From positions 1 to 8,403 of the forward strand of contig CANPGX010000037.1 of assembly GCA_947573745.1 (NCBI GenBank): DNA of 8,403 nt. Direction: 5' to 3'. Of this stretch, positions 1 through 5,314 are shown one piece after another. The stretch is from an uncultured Erysipelotrichaceae bacterium. GTDB lineage: Bacteria > Bacillota_I > Bacilli_A > Erysipelotrichales > Coprobacillaceae. The notes beneath the pieces were generated by a model that saw only the letters and a program-made list of their open reading frames with translations, was not told where the DNA came from and searched no databases. The translations under genes were made by a program, and so were the position numbers. Every line of letters begins with the position of its first letter. Within the stretch, counting starts at the first letter, position 1.

Positions 1-2
1 GT

Positions 3-110
3 ATATTAAAGAAAGAACGTTGTCAGCTTATAGAAAAATTACATCAAGAACAACAAAAAATTGATTGTTTAGATTATTTGTTGTGTCAAATCAAAAAGGA
101 AAATCTTTGA
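3..110 (+). CDS. C-terminal end of a probable MerR-family transcriptional regulator (partial)
   Basis: Frame 3 is open from the window edge to a TGA at 108-110 and gives 35 residues rich in Lys, Glu, Gln and Leu, with a heptad-like spacing of Leu/Ile and the segment DCLDYLLCQIKK. This resembles the C-terminal antiparallel coiled coil that MerR-family activators use to dimerise, where a 'LDYL/LDYK' element near the end is common. The DNA-binding head lies outside the window, so the family call is an inference from a short tail. The next gene starts 13 bases downstream, which suggests cotranscription. If the call is right, this protein is a good candidate regulator of the DUF3737 and reductase genes that follow. 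A different coiled-coil protein cannot be excluded. Confidence 0.55.
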   Translation: MLKKERCQLIEKLHQEQQKIDCLDYLLCQIKKENL

Positions 111-123
111 ATGGAGGGATTCT

Positions 124-972
124 GTGCAATATTTAAGAACGATAGAGAAACAGACGTTTGATGAAGAAAGAGCTTTATATCATATCATGGATACACACGT
201 CAAGGATTGTGTTTTTGCTGGTGAAGCCGATGGTGAATCTGTTTTAAAAGAAACAAGACATATTTTAGTCGATCATTGTCAATTTTCTTTAAGATATCCT
301 TTATGGCATGCCCAAACGTTTGAATTGCGTCATTCATCTTTGGATACATTGACAAGAGCACCTATCTGGTATAGTCACCATGGTGTGATTGACGATTGTC
401 ATATTGAAGGTATCAAAATATTAAGAGAGTGTAGCGATATAGAAGTCAAGCATTGTCATATTGATTCTCCCGAGTTTGGTTGGCAGTGTCAGAATATCAC
501 CCTTCAAGAAAGTGAAATTCATAGTGAATATATGATGTTACATTCAGATCATGTTGATATTGATCATCTGACATTTAGCGGAAAATATTCTTTCCAGTAT
601 ATGCATGATCTTCATATTTCAAATTCTGTTTTAGATACAAAAGATGCTTTTTGGCATAGTGAGGATATCACTGTGGAAGATAGCGTATTAAAGGGAGAAT
701 ATCTAGCATGGTTTTCTAAGGGATTAACACTTATTCGTTGTAAGATCATTGGTACTCAACCATTTTGTTATTGTGAAGATTTAACTTTGATTGATTGTGA
801 GATGGTTGATACAGATTTAGCTTTTGAGTATTCATCTGTCAATGCTACCATTCGTGGACATGTGGATTCGATTAAAAATCCTAAATCTGGAACGATTGAA
901 GTCGATAGTGTGGGTGAATTGATTTATGAAGATGCCATTATGCCTGTTGAAGGAAAAGTGGTTATTCGATAA
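124..972 (+). CDS. DUF3737-family right-handed beta-helix protein, function unknown
   Basis: This is a 282-residue protein with no signal peptide or membrane segment, so probably cytoplasmic. It begins at GTG (124), with GGAGGG at 113-118 five bases upstream; no better start is present. The N-terminal block with ADGESVLKE followed by RYPLWHA is typical of DUF3737 proteins as I remember them, and the length fits the family. From about residue 45 to 255 it consists of roughly eleven imperfect repeats of 19-21 residues. Each has an Ile/Val-x-Ile/Leu-x-x-Cys/Ser strand, then an acidic turn, then an aromatic/His-small column (WHA, WYS, WQC, LHS, WHS, WFS, CYC, EYS). That is the pattern of a parallel beta-helix of pectate-lyase type, but no catalytic residues can be assigned. 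It sits between a MerR-like tail and an Fe-S aldo/keto reductase, a context suggesting a role in a regulated redox or stress response. The biochemical function is not known to me. Confidence 0.8.
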   Translation: MQYLRTIEKQTFDEERALYHIMDTHVKDCVFAGEADGESVLKETRHILVDHCQFSLRYPLWHAQTFELRHSSLDTLTRAPIWYSHHGVIDDCHIEGIKILRECSDIEVKHCHIDSPEFGWQCQNITLQESEIHSEYMMLHSDHVDIDHLTFSGKYSFQYMHDLHISNSVLDTKDAFWHSEDITVEDSVLKGEYLAWFSKGLTLIRCKIIGTQPFCYCEDLTLIDCEMVDTDLAFEYSSVNATIRGHVDSIKNPKSGTIEVDSVGELIYEDAIMPVEGKVVIR

Positions 973-998
973 ATAAAAAAGAAAAGGGGAATAAAAAT

Positions 999-2123
999 AT
1001 GGAAACAAAAAAATTAGGTTTTGGATTAATGAGATTACCATCTTTGGATCCTAATGATCCTGCAAAAATTGATATTGAGCTTGTCAAAAAGATGGTCGAT
1101 ACTTTTTTGGAAAGAGGATTTACGTATTTTGATACAGCTTGGATGTATTGTGGATTCAAGAGTGAAAATGCAGCTAAAGAAGCATTAGTATCACGTCATC
1201 CACGTCAAAGTTTTACTCTAGCTACGAAATTACATTCAGGTTTTATTCAAACGAAAGAAGATCGTGATCGTATTTTTAATGAACAATTAGAAAAGACAGG
1301 GGTCACTTATTTTGATTATTATTTACTTCATGATATCAATCATCATTCTAATGAAGTTTATGAGAAGTTAGATTGTTTTACATGGTTAAAAGAGAAAAAA
1401 GAAAGTGGACTTGTTAAGACGATGGGATTTTCATTCCATGATGATGCCGCCTTTTTAGATGAAATTCTGACTAAGCATCCAGAAATGGAATTTGTTCAAC
1501 TGCAAATCAATTATTTAGATTGGAATAGTATAGGGGTTCAATCAAGAAAATGTTATGAAGTAGCTAAAAAGCACGGTAAAAAAGTCATTGTGATGGAACC
1601 GGTGAAAGGAGGTACTTTAGCTAAAGTACCAGAGAGTGTGGAACAATTATTTAAACATGCTCACCCTGAAATGTCTATTCCTTCTTGGGCTATTCGCTTT
1701 GTTGCTGGTTTAGATAATGTTATGATGGTCTTAAGTGGGATGAGTAACTTAGAACAAGTTTTAGATAATACGGATTATATGTCTGATTTTAAACCATTAA
1801 ATAAAGAAGAACTTGCTCTGATCGATCAAGCAGTGGATATGATCAATGCTAATATTGCGATTCCTTGTACAGGATGTTCTTATTGTACTGATGGCTGTCC
1901 AATGAAGATTGCCATTCCTAAATATTTCTCGTTATATAATGCGGATAAACAAGAAATTAAAGAAAAAGGATGGACACCACAAGGTGAATATTATGCCAAT
2001 CTTACAAAGAATTTTGGTAAAGCCAGTGATTGTATCGGGTGTGGTCAGTGTGAAGGCGTATGTCCTCAGCATTTACCTATTATTGAACACTTACAAGAAG
2101 TGGCTAGTCATTTTGAAAAGTAA
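999..2123 (+). CDS. Aldo/keto reductase with C-terminal 4Fe-4S double-cluster domain
   Basis: This 374-residue cytoplasmic oxidoreductase belongs to the aldo/keto reductase superfamily, in the branch that carries ferredoxin-like clusters (COG1453-type). The N-terminal TIM barrel begins KKLGFGLMRLP. The usual catalytic tetrad is visible as Asp45 and Tyr50 (in FDTAWMY), Lys77 (ATKLH) and His111 (LLHD). After the barrel (about residues 1-280) come two CxxCxxCxxxCP motifs, Cys290/293/296/300 and Cys345/348/351/355, which should bind two 4Fe-4S clusters. The usual role is reduction of a carbonyl or related substrate; the clusters suggest electrons may come from or go to ferredoxin as well as a nicotinamide cofactor, which is inference. 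The substrate cannot be read from sequence. The start is ATG 999 with AGGGGA at 985-990. It lies 26 bases after the DUF3737 gene, presumably in the same operon, and is followed directly by a terminator. Confidence 0.9.
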   Translation: METKKLGFGLMRLPSLDPNDPAKIDIELVKKMVDTFLERGFTYFDTAWMYCGFKSENAAKEALVSRHPRQSFTLATKLHSGFIQTKEDRDRIFNEQLEKTGVTYFDYYLLHDINHHSNEVYEKLDCFTWLKEKKESGLVKTMGFSFHDDAAFLDEILTKHPEMEFVQLQINYLDWNSIGVQSRKCYEVAKKHGKKVIVMEPVKGGTLAKVPESVEQLFKHAHPEMSIPSWAIRFVAGLDNVMMVLSGMSNLEQVLDNTDYMSDFKPLNKEELALIDQAVDMINANIAIPCTGCSYCTDGCPMKIAIPKYFSLYNADKQEIKEKGWTPQGEYYANLTKNFGKASDCIGCGQCEGVCPQHLPIIEHLQEVASHFEK

Positions 2124-2131
2124 AATATATC

Positions 2132-2162
2132 AGGATGCTTCTAAGGGAAGCATTCTTTTTTT
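2132..2162 (+). terminator. Intrinsic terminator after the aldo/keto reductase operon
   Basis: A roughly 10-bp stem (2132-2141 with 2147-2156, one G-T wobble) has a 5-base loop and runs into a T tract (about 2156-2162). It begins 8 bases after the reductase stop codon and separates the accessory redox genes from the sporulation genes. Confidence 0.88.
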
Positions 2163-2170
2163 AATGACTT

Positions 2171-2207
2171 AAAAACGACATACTTTTCACGTTTTATCTT
2201 CTATGAT
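2171..2207 (+). promoter_or_regulatory. Possible Spo0A-controlled promoter of spoIIGA-sigE (weak)
   Basis: The 72-base gap between the terminator and spoIIGA must hold the spoIIG promoter. A TATGAT at 2202-2207 is a good -10 match (5 of 6), but no sound -35 lies 17 bases upstream. That is expected for an activator-dependent promoter: in Bacillus subtilis spoIIG is driven by sigma-A with phosphorylated Spo0A and has abnormal -35 spacing. The sequence AACGACA at 2174-2180 matches the Spo0A box (TTCGACA) at 5 of 7 positions, which is weak. Confidence 0.35.
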
Positions 2208-2234
2208 AGACATGGGTTTAAAGGAGAGGAAAAC

Positions 2235-2960
2235 ATGGAAATTTATATTGAAATCACATATTTGGTTCATGTTTTTATCACTTATCTTTCCTTGACAACA
2301 TCCTTTATACTTCTAGATATTGAAATGAATAAAAAAAGACGATTTCTTTTTACTTTTTTGCTTTCTTTAACGATCATCAATCTTTATTTATCTTATGATG
2401 TATGGGTCTTGATGGTTTATTGGCTTTGGATATCCTGGTTGTTTTTAAAACAAAAGTGTGGCTGGTTTACTTTTTTATATGGTTTATCTTTTTTGATTTA
2501 TAGTTCTTTTTTTCAATGGATTCATAGCGGTAGTTTTTGTAAACAAGGACTTTTTATTTATGCCTCATGGTCATCTTTATGGTGGCAGGGCTTTTTATGT
2601 TTCGTTGTCTTTCTTTTTTATACCGTCTATTTATCGCATTATTTAGATGTGAAAGAAGAAAGAAAACAAATACAAAAGGTGATGTTTTCGTATCATGGGC
2701 AAGTCTATACGGTTCAAGGTTTTTATGATACGGGCAATCGAGTAGAATATAAAGGTCGCCCAGTTATCTTTATACGCCAAGGTATTTTAGAAAATATAGA
2801 GCCAGTAGGTCATGTTGTGATGGAAACCATTGGAAATATCTTAAGTCAAGAAGTGATTTTGTTAGATTGGATTGATGTAGATCAATGTTGTATTCAAGAA
2901 GTCTATGGATGTATTGTTGAAAATTTAAATTATGATGTGCTATTAAGTGGCATGTTTTAA
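2235..2960 (+). CDS. spoIIGA: SpoIIGA, membrane aspartic protease that processes pro-sigma-E
   Basis: SpoIIGA cleaves the pro-sequence from pro-sigma-E at the sporulation septum after a signal from the forespore. This 241-residue protein has the expected plan. An N-terminal half of about five hydrophobic segments (roughly residues 8-28, 36-53, 55-72, 77-95 and 114-134) is followed by a soluble half with an aspartic-protease signature, FYDTGN, whose Asp165 is the predicted catalytic residue. The C-terminal end (YDVLLSGMF) resembles the end of other SpoIIGA proteins, so it looks complete. It is nevertheless about 70 residues shorter than the 309-residue Bacillus subtilis protein, with the loss mainly after the catalytic motif. 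The start is ATG 2235 with AAGGAG at 2221-2226. The stop overlaps the sigE ribosome site, so protease and substrate are coexpressed. SpoIIGA is thought to act as a dimer, as retroviral-type proteases do. Confidence 0.92.
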   Translation: MEIYIEITYLVHVFITYLSLTTSFILLDIEMNKKRRFLFTFLLSLTIINLYLSYDVWVLMVYWLWISWLFLKQKCGWFTFLYGLSFLIYSSFFQWIHSGSFCKQGLFIYASWSSLWWQGFLCFVVFLFYTVYLSHYLDVKEERKQIQKVMFSYHGQVYTVQGFYDTGNRVEYKGRPVIFIRQGILENIEPVGHVVMETIGNILSQEVILLDWIDVDQCCIQEVYGCIVENLNYDVLLSGMF

Positions 2961-2965
2961 GGGGG
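2959..2965 (+). promoter_or_regulatory. sigE ribosome-binding site overlapping the spoIIGA stop
   Basis: AAGGGGG begins inside the spoIIGA TAA stop. It lies 7 bases from ATG 2973 but only 4 from the in-frame TTG at 2970, so ATG 2973 is preferred as the sigE start. The overlap suggests translational coupling of sigE to spoIIGA. Confidence 0.7.
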
Positions 2966-2972
2966 CATTTTG

Positions 2973-3659
2973 ATGTTTTCATGGTTAAAAAAACTTTTAT
3001 TTAAAAAGATGAATGTTGTTTTTTATGTGGGAAGACATGATGTATTACCACCTCCTTTAAATGGCGAGGAGGAAGAACAAGCTTTAAAGCGATGGATGAA
3101 TGGTGATCAAGAGGCTAGAAATCTTTTGATTGAACACAACTTGCGATTGGTTGTTTATGTTGCTAAAAAATATGATACGACGAATAATGGGGGAATTGAA
3201 GATTTAATTAGTATTGGGACGATTGGATTGGTTAAAGCGGTCAATACTTTTAATATAGATAAAAATATTAAACTGGCAACCTATGCTTCTCGTTGCATTG
3301 AAAATGAAATTTTAATGTTTTTAAGAAAAAACAATAAATTACGACAAGAGGTTTCTTTGGATGAACCCCTCAATGTAGATTATGATGGTAACGAACTATT
3401 ACTTTCTGACATCGTGGGAACAGAAAGTGATATTATTTTTCAAGAGATAGAGGAAAATGAACAAAGAGAACAACTTTATCATGCTTTAGTCGATTTAAGT
3501 GATCGTGAAAGACAGATTTTAATGATGCGTTATGGTTTGATTGGACATGACGAATTAACACAGAAAGATGTTGCTGAAATCATGGGTATTTCGCAATCGT
3601 ATATTTCACGTTTAGAAAAGAAAATTATTAAAAAATTAAGAAGCAAATTAAATGTCTAA
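2973..3659 (+). CDS. sigE: Pro-sigma-E, mother-cell sporulation sigma factor
   Basis: Sigma-E directs early mother-cell transcription in sporulation. The 228-residue product (229 if TTG 2970 is used) has sigma-70 region 2 from about residue 52 (LLIEHNLRLVVYVAKK, then IEDLISIGTIGLVKAVNTF and YASRCIENEI). The region 4 helix-turn-helix lies near 195-222 (TQKDVAEIMGISQSYISRLE). Cys108 in SRCIENEI corresponds to the Cys that distinguishes sigma-E from sigma-K (Arg) in -10 recognition, so this is SigE and not SigK. The N-terminus WLKKLLFKK is a basic amphipathic, membrane-seeking pro-sequence. The mature end should lie near residue 17, by alignment of FYVG with YYIG of Bacillus subtilis, where about 27 residues are removed. 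The pro-sequence is thus about 10 residues shorter than in B. subtilis. It is cleaved by the product of the preceding gene. There is also a one-residue insertion near residues 70-74, next to IEDL. Confidence 0.95.
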   Translation: MFSWLKKLLFKKMNVVFYVGRHDVLPPPLNGEEEEQALKRWMNGDQEARNLLIEHNLRLVVYVAKKYDTTNNGGIEDLISIGTIGLVKAVNTFNIDKNIKLATYASRCIENEILMFLRKNNKLRQEVSLDEPLNVDYDGNELLLSDIVGTESDIIFQEIEENEQREQLYHALVDLSDRERQILMMRYGLIGHDELTQKDVAEIMGISQSYISRLEKKIIKKLRSKLNV

Positions 3660-3675
3660 GTTTGTCAAGATTTAG

Positions 3676-3705
3676 GAATAAGTTGTTGATGATAGGGTAA
3701 CCTTC
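3676..3705 (+). promoter_or_regulatory. Sigma-F-like promoter for sigG
   Basis: GAATA (3676-3680) matches the sigma-F -35 pattern GYATA at 4 of 5 positions. After exactly 15 bases, GGTAACCTTC (3696-3705) matches much of the -10 pattern GGnnAnAhTr. In Bacillus subtilis sigG is switched on in the forespore by sigma-F from a promoter in this same gap. The start of transcription would fall around 3710-3713. The assignment rests on motif matching by eye. Confidence 0.5.
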
Positions 3706-3721
3706 TTAGTGAAAGAAGGTT
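3699..3721 (+). promoter_or_regulatory. RNA hairpin that masks the sigG ribosome-binding site
   Basis: A perfect 9-bp inverted repeat (AACCTTCTT and AAGAAGGTT) with a 5-base AGTGA loop. The right arm contains the sigG Shine-Dalgarno AAGAAGG (3713-3719), 6 bases before ATG 3726. There is no T tract, so it is not a terminator. The left arm overlaps the predicted sigma-F -10 element, so only read-through transcripts from spoIIGA-sigE would carry the full hairpin. A leader hairpin that lowers sigG expression is also known in Bacillus subtilis. Confidence 0.75.
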
Positions 3722-3725
3722 AATC

Positions 3726-4505
3726 ATGTCAAAATATAAAGTAGATATTAGTGGCATTCAAACATCACAGATCAAGGTGTTAAAACCTAAAGAAATGCGT
3801 CTTCTCTTTGAAAAATACCAAAGAGATGGCGATGAGAAGGCCAAAGAAGACCTTGTTTTAGGGAATATGAAATTGGTTCTATCTTTGATTCAAAAATATC
3901 ATCAGCGTACGGACAACATGGATGATTTATTTCAAGTGGGGATGATTGGACTGATGAAATCGATTGAGCATTTTGATTTAAATCAAAATGTTCAATTTTC
4001 AACCTATGCAGTGCCAATGATCATTGGTGAGATCAAACGTTATTTAAGAGATAATTCTTATATTCATATCTCACGTTCTTTAAGAGATATCGCTTATAAA
4101 GTGTTACAAGAAAAAGAAAATTATATAGCTATTCATCATCAAGAACCGAGTTTATCTTATTTATCGAAGAAAATGGATATTGCTGAGTCAGAGATCGTTG
4201 AGGCGATACAGTCCATGCAACCTGCCTGTTCTATCTTTGATGAAGTTAAATCTAACGAGGGTTCTAAACTTTGTTTGATTGATCAAATTCCCAATAAAAA
4301 GGATGATATGATGGAGGTCAATCATTATATGGATCTACATAAGGCTTTATCTTCATTGAATGATAAAGAAAAATATATTATCTTGCATCGTTATTATGAG
4401 GGAAAAACACAGGTAGAGTTGGCCGATGAACTATTGATTTCTCAGGCGCAGATATCGCGCATTGAAAAGCAGGCTTTAAAACAGTTGCATAAATATATGA
4501 AATAA
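3726..4505 (+). CDS. sigG: Sigma-G, late forespore sporulation sigma factor
   Basis: Sigma-G drives late forespore genes such as those for small acid-soluble proteins and germination receptors. The 259-residue length is almost identical to the 260 residues of the Bacillus subtilis protein. It opens with the sigma-G-type sequence MSKYKVDISGIQTSQIKVLK. Region 2 contains DDLFQVGMIGLMKSI and FSTYAVPMIIGEIKRYLRDN (about 66-110), region 3 follows with SRSLRDIAYK (117-125), and the region 4 helix-turn-helix is at about 227-250 (TQVELADELLISQAQISRIE). Unlike sigma-E it has no pro-sequence; control is by transcription, anti-sigma factors and forespore engulfment signals. Residue 45 is Leu, whereas Bacillus sigma-G has Asn45, the residue that lets the anti-sigma factor CsfB/Gin bind. 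The ribosome site sits inside a hairpin. It follows sigE by 66 bases, the conserved order. Confidence 0.95.
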   Translation: MSKYKVDISGIQTSQIKVLKPKEMRLLFEKYQRDGDEKAKEDLVLGNMKLVLSLIQKYHQRTDNMDDLFQVGMIGLMKSIEHFDLNQNVQFSTYAVPMIIGEIKRYLRDNSYIHISRSLRDIAYKVLQEKENYIAIHHQEPSLSYLSKKMDIAESEIVEAIQSMQPACSIFDEVKSNEGSKLCLIDQIPNKKDDMMEVNHYMDLHKALSSLNDKEKYIILHRYYEGKTQVELADELLISQAQISRIEKQALKQLHKYMK

Positions 4506-4530
4506 TGCATAGATTATATGGGGTGAAATC

Positions 4531-4770
4531 ATGCATTTTTTATCATTACAAAGTAAAGATGTGATCAATATTTGTACAGGAAGACGGATTGGTTATGTTT
4601 GTGATGTGATTTTAGATGAACAATGTCTAAGGTTAGAAGCTTTAGTGGTTGAAGGAAATGCTTGGATGCGATTAATTTGTTTTTTTAAAGCACCACAGTC
4701 TTATATCATTCCTATGCCTTGTGTTAAAAGTATTGGAGAAGATGTCATTTTAGTAGATATTGAGGAATGA
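4531..4770 (+). CDS. ylmC: YlmC/YmxH-family PRC-barrel protein
   Basis: A 79-residue small protein covering one PRC-barrel domain. The start resembles family members (LQSKDVINICTGRRIGYVCD), the middle has the VVEGN turn, and the end reads IPMPCVKSIGEDVILVDIE, which matches the usual 'I.KIGEDVILV' finish. PRC barrels are small beta-folds that typically make protein contacts. The YlmC/YmxH group is tied to spore formers and is often described as sporulation-associated, but its exact role is not established to my knowledge. The start is ATG 4531, supported by GGGGTG at 4520-4525. It follows sigG by 25 bases with no terminator between, so it probably shares sigG transcripts. Its stop codon lies inside a terminator stem. 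In Bacillus subtilis ylmA sits between sigG and ylmC; here it is absent. Confidence 0.85.
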   Translation: MHFLSLQSKDVINICTGRRIGYVCDVILDEQCLRLEALVVEGNAWMRLICFFKAPQSYIIPMPCVKSIGEDVILVDIEE

Positions 4771-4803
4771 TGAAAAGCCATTTTTTCTTCTTTTCATCTT
4801 TTT
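4767..4803 (+). terminator. Intrinsic terminator closing the sporulation cluster, overlapping the ylmC stop
   Basis: An 11-bp stem (4767-4777 with 4790-4800) encloses a 12-base pyrimidine-rich loop and is followed by T residues to 4803. It is AT-rich, so perhaps only moderately strong. It overlaps the ylmC TGA and the predicted sepF -35. Confidence 0.75.
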
Positions 4804-4819
4804 AAGTTTATGCTATAAT
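4791..4819 (+). promoter_or_regulatory. Sigma-A promoter for sepF
   Basis: TATAAT at 4814-4819 is a perfect -10 and is extended by TGC immediately upstream. TTTTCA (4791-4796) lies 17 bases upstream as a 4-of-6 -35. The expected start is near 4826, just ahead of the AAGGAGG ribosome site at 4831-4837. The -35 lies within the right arm of the upstream terminator. Confidence 0.8.
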
Positions 4820-4845
4820 CAGGATAGTATAAGGAGGATTTTCTC

Positions 4846-5280
4846 ATGGGTTATGGACAAAAAGTAAAAAAATGGTTTTTTGATGAAGATGACAACGATG
4901 ATGTCGTTTATCCAGATAGTGATGTGGATACAGAACCACAGACAGGGAGTATGTTTGAACAGCCACAGAGCACACGAACAAGTGAAGCTGTGAAAGCATT
5001 AAGTGCAAATAAGGATAGTCACCTTGTATTGTTTGAACCTCGTGCTTATGCAGAGGCACAAGAAATTGCTAATTATTTAAAACAAAAAAGAGTGGCTGTT
5101 GTGAATTTGCATCGTTTACAGAAAGAACAATCTAAACGTGTCATTGATTTCTTAAGTGGTGTCATTTTCGCTATTGATGGTGATATTCAGGAAATCGGAC
5201 CAAAGATTTTCTTATGTACACCTAAAAATATTGGTGTTGCTGGATCGATTACGATGGAAGAGGGAGAAGAAGAGGAGTAA
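4846..5280 (+). CDS. sepF: SepF, FtsZ-associated cell-division protein and membrane anchor
   Basis: SepF polymerises into arcs or rings that bundle FtsZ filaments and tether them to the membrane at the division septum. The 144-residue protein is close to the 152 of Bacillus subtilis. It has a short N-terminal amphipathic segment (MGYGQKVKKWFF) for membrane binding, an acidic disordered linker (about 13-50), and the SepF core from about 58 to 136. The core contains FEPRAYAEAQEIANYLK, RVAVVNLHRLQ, RVIDFLSGVIFAIDGDI and IFLCTPKNIGVAG. Gly105 in FLSG is part of the conserved dimer-forming core. The C-terminus ends in an acidic run (EEGEEEE). Expression is from its own promoter with a strong ribosome site, independent of the sporulation genes upstream. 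It takes the ylmF position of the Bacillus subtilis cluster; the ylmD and ylmE genes that normally precede it are missing. Confidence 0.95.
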   Translation: MGYGQKVKKWFFDEDDNDDVVYPDSDVDTEPQTGSMFEQPQSTRTSEAVKALSANKDSHLVLFEPRAYAEAQEIANYLKQKRVAVVNLHRLQKEQSKRVIDFLSGVIFAIDGDIQEIGPKIFLCTPKNIGVAGSITMEEGEEEE

Positions 5281-5307
5281 AGTATTAGCTTAGCTAATAC
5301 TTTCTTT
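5279..5307 (+). terminator. Terminator-like hairpin between sepF and ylmH
   Basis: A perfect 11-bp inverted repeat (AAAGTATTAGC and GCTAATACTTT) with a 3-base TTA loop begins in the sepF stop codon. It is followed by an interrupted T tract (TTTCTTT). It may terminate or partly attenuate transcription into ylmH, or act as an mRNA-processing stem. Confidence 0.65.
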
Positions 5308-5314
5308 ATATAGG

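Noticed and set aside
832..1159. Minus-strand open frames of 65-69 residues across the DUF3737/reductase junction
   Set aside because: They lie antisense to two well-supported genes, have no ribosome site, and their Phe/Ile/Ser-rich products are what the complement of AT-rich coding sequence gives.
1909..2172. An 87-residue + frame overlapping the end of the aldo/keto reductase
   Set aside because: It is out of frame with the conserved second Fe-S cluster domain and runs through the terminator; no family features are seen.
2970..2972. TTG as the sigE start codon
   Set aside because: It is only 4 bases from the Shine-Dalgarno and directly precedes an ATG with normal 7-base spacing.
2770..2982. 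Minus-strand 70-residue frame opposite the end of spoIIGA
   Set aside because: It is antisense to the SpoIIGA protease domain and has no supporting ribosome site or family features.
3699..3721. Hairpin between sigE and sigG read as a transcription terminator
   Set aside because: The stem is not followed by a T tract (the next bases are AATCATG), and its right arm holds the sigG ribosome site, so a translational role fits better.
3787..4017. Minus-strand 76-residue frame inside sigG
   Set aside because: It is antisense to sigma-G region 2, which is highly conserved as protein, so it is a shadow frame.
4844..5059. Minus-strand 71-residue frame opposite the start of sepF
   Set aside because: Complement of the acidic SepF linker; no start signals.
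5307..5312. TATATA before ylmH as a -10 promoter element
   Set aside because: The start of transcription would fall inside the ylmH coding region and no -35 is apparent; it is probably chance in AT-rich sequence.
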